A DNA stretch of 64,000 nt from Diabrotica undecimpunctata (Eukaryota > Arthropoda > Insecta > Coleoptera > Chrysomelidae): NCBI RefSeq assembly GCF_040954645.1, contig NC_092806.1, positions 162,498,328-162,562,327 of the forward strand, written 5' to 3'. The translations under genes and the position numbers were made by a program. Numbering within the stretch: position 1 is the stretch's first letter; each line of letters begins with the position of its first letter. A model generated the notes under the pieces. It was not told where the DNA came from. It saw only the letters and a list, made by a program, of their open reading frames with translations, and searched no databases. Of this stretch, positions 57,514-64,000 are shown piece by piece.

Positions 57514-58330
57514 TAACAATGAATGTTGCCTCCACGTGCTCGAATTATTGCCTGAATTCTCCTTGGTATGCCTAAAATCAAATGAGAAATGTCCTGTTGA
57601 GGAATAAGTTCCCATTCCTCTAAAAGGGCTTCTTGTAACTGATTTAAGGTTAAAGAGGTATGAACACGACTTCATATCCTTCTCCCAAGCATATCCCAAA
57701 CATGTTCCATTGGATTTGTTGCGTCTTCACTTAATTCTGACCAATACATTACCGGAATGTTTACTTCATTTAAAAACTGTTGAGTGATTCTCGCACTGTG
57801 AGGCTTGGCATTATCATGCATCAGAACAAAGTCATTTCCAACAAAACCAGCGTAAGGCATAACAAAATCTTGGAGAATTTCATCAACTTACCTGGCAGCT
57901 GTTATGGAGGCTCTCGGAACGATGTACAATTCTGTACGTGCCTCTAGGGAAATTCCAGCCCACACCTACCCTAGGACTGAAGGTACATTCTACAAAACGC
58001 TCATGTGGTCTTCGCCATACTCTCTTACGGCCACCTGGAGACCGCCATGTAAACCTGAGCTTATCGGCAAATAAAACGTGGCTCCAATTATTTACAGTAA
58101 AATGAGCATCTGGCAAACAGGCCTGTTTCCTCATACTATGGAATCACTAACAGAAAAGTTTTACTGCCATCATGGCATGTGGTTGTCTTTTTAAAGACGT
58201 ATTATATGGTATGATTGTTTTTGACGGATATTCTCAAGTTAAAGTTGATATCATGCAATCGAATGAACTGTCTTACAAGTAAAGTCGTCCCAGGAACGCA
58301 ACTCAACAATATTGGCAATATCATATCTAT
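57514..58330 (-). pseudogene. Tc1-like transposase relic
   Basis: Minus strand: FTVNNWSHVLFADKLRFTWR, VWRRPHERFVECTFSP, then FVLMHDNAKPHSARITQQFL, NEVNIPVMYW, TNPMEHVWDMLGRRI, then in another frame LQEALLEEWELIPQQDISHL, ILGIPRRIQAIIRARGGN and a stop at 57514-57516. The D of LFAD, the D of MHDNAKPH and the E of NPMEHVWD correspond to the DDE triad and all are present, but frameshifts occur near 57880 and 57690. The N-terminal helix-turn-helix part beyond 58140 is badly decayed. Confidence 0.85.
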
Positions 58331-58437
58331 ATATCAAAGTCGCCTACTTTAAAATATATAATATATGTCTGAATTGTCAGTATAAATGAATCAGATAAAA
58401 TTAAATTGTTAGAATAATTTTTCACCGAGTAACAAAA

Positions 58438-58548
58438 AACAAAATTTGTTTAATTTGCGTTTGTATTTTGAGAACGATTTCCGAAGTGGAGATTGAAACG
58501 TCAATAAACTTATTTTAACCTTCAATTATGACTTATTCTTATTAAACT
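58438..58548 (-). repeat. dispersed repeat, copy 2
   Basis: Reverse-complement copy of the block at 29770-29885 (here GAGATTGAAACGTCAATAAAC, GTATTTTGAGAACGATTTCC). Confidence 0.75.
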
Positions 58549-58712
58549 TAGTAACTACTTTAAAATGTCACAAGAAAATAGCTTCAGAACATTATTAAGA
58601 AATATCTAAATATTTTCATAACCTTCTTAATTGACATGGAACTGTACTTAACGTTGAGCAAAAAAGGTAAAACTGCCAGGCAAACAAACATTTTCGCATT
58701 AAATATGGAGCA

Positions 58713-60326
58713 GATACACTTTCGTCCGGAATATCGTAATGAGTTCAATTTTACCTTAAATTTTTACCTGAAGAAATAACACTTTCATCCAAGTCAAATA
58801 TTTTTGCATATACACTTTCGTCCAGGGGTCGAGCTCCGCAGGGATCAATCCCATAATTAAAAAAAAAAGTTGTCTTGCTGCGTTATAAAATTTATTATCT
58901 TAGATTAGTGAATTTCATTCACAACTTACAATATAAATAGCAAATAATAATAAACTTACTTAAAAACTAAAATAATAGAATGTATATTTAACATATTCCA
59001 GCCTTATAGTAATAGTATTTTTATTAAAATTTTCTATTTTACTTTTCAAAAATTTCTCACGAGCTACAGTTTTATTATTTGGTCTGTTACATTTATGAAT
59101 ACTTTGAATTCTAATGTAGATCTCATTTTGATATTGATTGATAGCCCCTAAAAACACGAATATATTCGGATGGTATGTATTAAGGATTTATGTAAATGTG
59201 AATGGAAAGATTCACATGCATTGGTTTTTCTCGTAGTTTCTGATGATTTTGCAGCCCAGAGTATCAGTGAAAATGTTGAGTTTTCATCAACATATATGTC
59301 TCAACTAAATAATCAACAAAAGTATTTTTAGTTAGTTCGACATTCTCGGGCATAATTTCGATCAGATCAAAAACTAAACAATCACCGACTTCTTGGTGAT
59401 CTAGAAAAAGAAGACCAAAGCAATGACTAATCCATTTTCCCACTTCAGTTCTGTTTTTGTAATCATTTGTTAAGCCAAGTTCTTGAATGTTACGCCACCA
59501 AGAATGCGAAAGATGGAATCTACATCCGATTATTTTAGATTGACCCCAAACTGATCTAACAGGCTTATGAATTGATTTTTCAAAATCAATGACAATATCT
59601 TTTGGAAGAAAATTTAAAGTTAGCTCTGAACATTTGGTCCTTATCAAATTGAAACATGTTTCATATTATTATGTAGATGTATCCATGAATTGTAAACATT
59701 TGATAATAGAATTTTGGGCAATATTTAAATGTACCATCCATATAATATATTCTAAAACACTTACATAAATGTCTAAAATTTGTCTCACAAGATATAATAG
59801 TCAATTTTCTTCTCACATTATAAATATGTACTTCGTTTCACTGATTTCAAATTCATAATAGTTAAATTAGTATTTTCTTCTTCACTTAAAACGCGATGTA
59901 AAATTTTCCTTATATCTTCTGCAGCTTTACGCTTAGCTGGTACTCTTACAAACTGTTGTTGAATGCAGTCGGCCTCCAGACTTTCATGAGAATGATTTAA
60001 GTTTTGTCTAGAAATTACTACATCATCCCCAATTCTGTAGACGGCAGCGTTACAATCTTTGGTACGACATCTCCAGCGTGATTCTCCACTTTTTAACTTT
60101 TCGGCAAAATTGAATTTATAGTTATTCACGAATTGAGAATATTTTCACAATAAATAAACTCGAAGATGCGTACATATTTATATATTTAATATTAATTGCT
60201 TCTTCGAAAAGCATTACGAAAATTTATCTGACCCTTTGGACGAACTTGTATACCTCAATATTAGGGGCTTGGACGAAAATGTATACTTTCTTTTATGACA
60301 CTCATTATTTTGGACGAAAGTGTAAT
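58713..60326 (-). mobile_element. Mutator-like element with repeated sub-terminal motifs
   Basis: The element is bounded by inverted arrays of one motif, (T)ACACTTTCGTCC. On the left it occurs at 58713-58727, 58777-58790 (CATCC variant) and 58809-58823. On the right, in reverse complement, at 60238-60252, 60271-60285 and 60312-60326. The outermost copies, GATACACTTTCGTCC and GATTACACTTTCGTCC, would be the terminal inverted repeats. A MULE transposase relic fills the middle. I did not establish the target-site duplication. Confidence 0.75.
58960..60129 (-). pseudogene. Mutator-like transposase with FLYWCH-type N-terminus, decayed
   Basis: From right to left: FNFAEKLKSGESRWRCRTKD, CNAAVYRIG, NLNHSHESLEA (a FLYWCH-like zinc finger: Trp, two Cys, then H.H), RVPAKRKAAEDIRKILHRV. 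About 59696-59780 reads YYMDGTFKYCPKFYYQMFTI, HG, with the first catalytic Asp. 59264-59647 is open: PKDIVIDFEKSIHKPVRSVW, IIGCRFHLSHSWWRNIQELG and EVGKWISHCFGLLFLDH, carrying the second Asp and the C..H pair of MULE transposases. ACESFHSHL then NIFVFLGAINQYQNEIYI complete the C-terminus. FLYWCH plus MULE is a known pairing in animal genomes. About 390 codons, in at least four frames. Confidence 0.85.
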
Positions 60327-60329
60327 CGC

Positions 60330-62447
60330 CATAAATGAGCATAATGAATTATATCATAAGCATTTACTGTAAATGACTTCTTACTAATACTTACTGCAAA
60401 AAAAAAAGATTTATAATAGGATTTTTTTTAATTCAATTTAGAAATTTCTCAGTTCATAGTTTCTTTATAGAGCAATTTACTTACGGACTTCTTATATTAC
60501 ATTGGACATATTACAGTACATGGGACCTTTGGCTGTCGAGTGCCCAGTGATAACCCAAAGCAATGGCAGATTCGTATAATAAAGTATACTGCTGATTTAG
60601 TATACTACTAATACTCCCAGTTGATATTTGTATACTTTATATTATGTTTTTTCTTTAAACTTCCTTGGTATTGATCTTTATCATAATATTTGTGTTAGTT
60701 TCTTCAGTGTTTTGTTTATTTTGTCCATAAAACGTAAATTATAGTACGAAATATGATTTTAAACTTGTCTACTCTCCTCATCCACTGCTTTCTTCACCGG
60801 CAAAGCACTGAAAATGGACAAACACTTGAATTTTCCGACTTAGCTTGAGTATTTTGTATCTCTAAGTATACGATTCCTTGAATTCGTCGGATCAAAGTGT
60901 GCAAGTATTAACAAATATTTTGAGTTTCCAAAGAATTTCGCGTTAAAATAAAATACAATATTTATTGCAACACTTTGTTTATTTGACTTATCATCCAACC
61001 AGTGGAGTAGATTCAAATCGAAATTAAAGATGATCTTTACACAACTGACAACAAATCCTTATATTTTTTGTTTTACGATTGTAATGGTCTCAAGAATTTC
61101 ATGTTAAATGTTTTAATTTAACATATTCCTCCTAAGTGAACGTCCAAAAGCAGAAACATATTATATAGTCCAGTTACTGTGGCATTTTCCCTTTAAATTT
61201 TTTATAACTGTACCGATTTATCTGAAATTTTTACAGTGGGTAGTAAATTACTCAGAAAACATAAGTTATATGGTGCCGATGTGTGCTTCTACCCCTGGGG
61301 TGGTTGGCACCCCATCTAGGAGGTTGAACTTTTTACACTCAAAATAACCTCGAGAATTGATATAGAATCAAATTTTAAACAAAAAATGTCATATAAATTT
61401 TTTTCGCTAAATTAATACTTTTTGAGTTATACGCACTTGAAAAAGTAAACTTTTCGCAAAAAAGAACATGTTTTCCAATGATTTCGTACGAATAACTCAA
61501 AAACAAAGCGTTTTATTGAAAAATCTATAATGAGCAAAAATAAAGCTTATAAAAAAATAAAGAGATTGTTTTTTATTAAGTTTTATAAGTACAATACTAA
61601 GCGATTTATAATTGTTTCAAGATGACTTTTTGTTTTTGGGATACTATACTCGATGCATTTAACATCAAATATCGGAAAATGGACATCTTTTTTGATAAAA
61701 ACTCATACAACACTTTTTAAAGAGCTAGAAAAAACCTTTAAAATAAGCTATGTTAAAAGCCATTTTGATTAAAACAAAGCGAAATACGAAGGAAAGAATT
61801 TGAATTACTCTAGCGTTTTAAAAAAAAAACGAGCAGTATAAGTAACACAATTTTGATTAGAATTGAAATTAAACGTATATCTTCTACAATTCATTTTATT
61901 TTAGTGTTATTTATAAGTTTTAAAAGTTTAGTCTGTTTAAAATGCGTATTTTTTGAAAAAATCATGTTTAAATTAAAAAATCTTTTTTTTAATCATCTAA
62001 AAATTTACATTTTTTTAAAATAAATCTAAAACTATAAGAGATACGTGAAAAATGGTTCTATACCAAAATGTAGTTTTTTTCTAAACAAAAATTTTGATTT
62101 TTTTATTTTTGTTGTAGCTCGAAAAATAATAGAGATATAGCCAATTGAAGTTTGAGATACAGCGGCTGACACACCTGTAATCAGCACTTTGGCCCTTTAC
62201 TATTTAAAAAGAAAGAATTTTAACATATTTTAATCTACTTAGTCTTGTAGCTTTTGAAATTACCTTTAAAATATTTTTTTAATGGACACTGTAGCTTAAA
62301 AATTAACGGAGTTATTCTAAAAAAATTTTGGAGCATGTTATTTATATTTTGGAGCATCAACTTATTTTCTGTATATATAAATGCTTTATTCAAGTATATT
62401 CGAAAAACTGGTAACAGACACACTAACACTCACACAAATATGTATAT
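60330..62447. other. gene-free AT-rich block
   Basis: No gene. From about 61180 the sequence contains GGGGTGGTTGGCACCCCAT (61307-61325) and long A/T-rich words (TTTTTCGCTAAATTAATACT, ACTTTTTGAGTTATACGC), which suggests a non-coding part of a larger repeat rather than unique DNA. It may belong with the ORF and tandem repeat that follow. Confidence 0.4.
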
Positions 62448-62448
62448 A

Positions 62449-62537
<89 letters not shown>

Positions 62538-62540
62538 TAT
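62448..62540. repeat. ATAC/AT microsatellite
   Basis: ACATACATAC followed by an uninterrupted AT run of about 73 bases (62461-62533). Confidence 0.95.
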
Positions 62541-62639
62541 GTTATGTATTATAGGCACCTCTAAACTGAACATTTGCTTCAGAGAACTAACTAACACAGA
62601 CAAGCGATACTCCTTTGAAGTTGCGTGGGCAAGCCGCTA

Positions 62640-63197
62640 ATGAGTGCCAATGACAGGAGTACTTCAGATCTCGAAGACATTGTAGAAGCTGGGAGATACT
62701 GTACAATTTTGCTGTATGGCCTTGCCAAAGACACCCACATGAACAAAATTAATAAGGTCGAAGATTATTCATCATTACTTGAACAAATGCAATACGAATC
62801 GTTTATTAAAGCCACAACTAAAAATAGTGCAGTTAAATTATCATCTCTTGTACCAACTGTAAGTGCCCTGAATGAGCATATCAAAAGAGTTTATTTACAA
62901 ACTCAGATATGGCTTGGAAACAAAGAGATTGATATAACGGATTGGGCATGGTTCAAGAGTCATGATATTTTACAACCAATAAAAATGAAAAGTTCACCTG
63001 CACCAGAAGAACTATTGAAACTGATTTTTTGCAATTGCAAAAAGGGTTGCGGCTCAGCGTATGGCTGTCGTAGACTAGGTCTATTTTGCAATGCTACGTG
63101 TGGAACATGCTCTGGCGACAATTGTCAAAACTGTCCTGCAATAGACGAAGAGGTGAAGTTAGAACACCGCGAGAATGACGTTTCAGACAATGAATAA
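62640..63197 (+). CDS. cysteine-rich (CXC-like) protein, C-terminal part of a widespread invertebrate family of unknown function
   Basis: 185 residues from the ATG at 62640; a stop at 62616-62618 limits the frame upstream. Residues 1-125 have family-like segments LEDIVEAGRYCTILLYG, AVKLSSLVPTVSALNEHIKR, VYLQTQIWLGNKEIDITDW, KSSPAPEELLKLIFC. The C-terminus has a dense cysteine cluster (CNCKKGCGSAYGC, LFCNATCGTCSGDNCQNC), then an acidic tail. I recall relatives as the end of long, multi-copy proteins in aphids, beetles and other invertebrates, probably transposon-encoded; this is memory, not a search. The CXC cluster resembles tesmin/TSO1-type zinc-binding domains. AATAAA lies at 63284-63289, 87 bp after the stop. 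It is probably 5'-truncated or the last exon. No frame damage is visible. Confidence 0.6.
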   Translation: MSANDRSTSDLEDIVEAGRYCTILLYGLAKDTHMNKINKVEDYSSLLEQMQYESFIKATTKNSAVKLSSLVPTVSALNEHIKRVYLQTQIWLGNKEIDITDWAWFKSHDILQPIKMKSSPAPEELLKLIFCNCKKGCGSAYGCRRLGLFCNATCGTCSGDNCQNCPAIDEEVKLEHRENDVSDNE

Positions 63198-63283
63198 TTT
63201 GATATATTGTAAATAATTTTTATTTTTGTAAATATATTTTGTATACTTTCTAATGTAAAGTATTATCATGCATAATTTTTTAC

Positions 63284-63289
63284 AATAAA
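63284..63289 (+). promoter_or_regulatory. candidate polyadenylation signal
   Basis: AATAAA 87 bp downstream of the cysteine-rich ORF's stop codon. In AT-rich DNA such a hexamer can occur by chance. Confidence 0.35.
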
Positions 63290-63349
63290 AACATCATGAG
63301 TATACTTAATTTTTTATTCAGACATTTACCAAAGGGGAATTTATTTCGT

Positions 63350-63805
63350 GAGCATAGAGATGGTTTTTAAGGGTTGAAAATAAGCAACCAATCAAAAAAT
63401 ATTTTATTGATAAGAAAGGAATTTTTGAATATAAATGTACATTAAAAACTTTTGAAGTTGTTTAAAAAGATTTTTTTATATATTTTGACATAGGGGGTAG
63501 TTTTTAAGGGTTGAAGTGTTGCAATCAACCAAAATTATTTTATATAAGCAGAGAATTACATTGTAGATGATATAAATGCACTATAAAAGCGTTTGAACCT
63601 GTTAAACGATTTTTTACAATTATTTTTATTAAAAGGGGTGGTTTTTAAGATTATTTAAGGGTTGAGAATGTACAAAATATCCATTAATATAATTGACAAT
63701 ATTTCAATTACCTAATTTAAAACGATTTAAATCCATAAAATGCTTTAATATAAATTGTTTTCATTATTTTCAATAAGGGGTGATTTCACCCCTTAAAAAT
63801 AAAAA
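63350..63805. repeat. degenerate tandem repeat of about 140 bp
   Basis: A landmark GGGGT(G/A)GTTTTTAAGGGTTG-like word recurs at about 63361, 63498, 63639 and (as GGGGTGATTTCACCCCTTAA) 63777, spacing 137-142 bp. Between the landmarks the copies share only scattered words (AAAACTTTTGAAGTTG, AAAGCGTTTGAACCTG). The last copy contains the perfect palindrome GGGGTGA-TT-TCACCCC (63777-63792). Non-coding. Confidence 0.65.
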
Positions 63806-64000
63806 GCTCACCTATCGCATATATAACTTTTGAAGATGGAGGTAAGATAAGCCTAATTCCAAATTATTAGCAAAATCGATTCAGTTATAAAAAAATTAGA
63901 GGTATTGACCTCTTTTCCTCCACAGTGACTGGAGTAATAGGGATAGGGATGAAAATACATAAGGCAAATAAAATAGCTGTAGTAAGAACTTTTGCACTTC
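63806..64000. other. gene-free stretch to the window edge
   Basis: Nothing recognised. Confidence 0.5.

Noticed and set aside
57421..57699. 92-codon minus frame as a separate gene
   Set aside because: It is the wrong frame of the Tc1-like transposase C-terminus; the correct frame reads LQEALLEEWELIPQ.
62254..62640. 128-codon open frame with a long Ile-Tyr repeat
   Set aside because: The repeat is just the AT microsatellite read as codons; the rest shows no family likeness. Its last 20 or so residues could be an exon end for the cysteine-rich gene, but nothing supports that.

Overview
This window reads as repeat-rich, AT-rich intergenic DNA from an insect nuclear genome. A beetle is my best guess, by inference: RTE-like LINEs whose 3' ends run into short GAA repeats are, as I recall, abundant there. 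I see no bacterial operons, no CRISPR array, no rRNA or tRNA, and no convincing host protein-coding exon. Nearly everything recognisable is a transposable element or its debris, and almost all of it is decayed. The exceptions are one nearly intact LINE (4604-7738), one open C-terminal LINE fragment (27607-28027) and one open cysteine-rich ORF near the right end (62640-63197).

Layout. 1-1370: a GC-rich-core element with inverted ends and an internal direct duplication. 1378-3241: a broken Jockey-like LINE. 4209-7910: an old RNase H-bearing LINE (minus strand), split by a nearly full-length RTE-like LINE with an 11-bp target-site duplication. 10032-15712: an unrecognised decayed ORF, LINE pieces and a piggyBac relic. 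16944-22313: at least five overlapping or abutting LINE fragments on both strands. 23210-25018: a Ty3/gypsy pol relic followed by a LINE tail. 26440-28760: a LINE tail, then a Crypton-like tyrosine recombinase relic interrupted by a 457-bp LINE with its own 11-bp duplication. 29950-33225: unrecognised relics and more LINE debris. 34190-39707: a 5.5-kb satellite array of fifteen monomers in two length classes (about 320 and 473 bp) that form an L-S higher-order unit of about 793 bp. 41080-44665: two pieces of an IS630/Tc1-type transposase, a MITE with long inverted repeats, and a LINE carrying a small internal inversion. 44670-53682: more LINE relics, mostly minus strand up to 48790 and plus strand after that. 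54010-56480: a GC-rich unrecognised ORF, a second roughly 320-bp tandem repeat and a second Ty3/gypsy pol relic. 57514-60326: a Tc1-like relic and a Mutator-like (FLYWCH plus DDE) relic flanked by an unusual set of repeated sub-terminal motifs. 60330-64000: a block of low-complexity DNA holding the cysteine-rich ORF and a degenerate tandem repeat of about 140 bp.

The genes do not form a pathway. Their relationship is one of nesting and mutual interruption, which gives relative ages: the RTE-like LINE is younger than the RNase H LINE it splits, and the 27607 LINE is younger than the Crypton-like gene. All family calls come from motifs I read by eye and were not confirmed by a database search.
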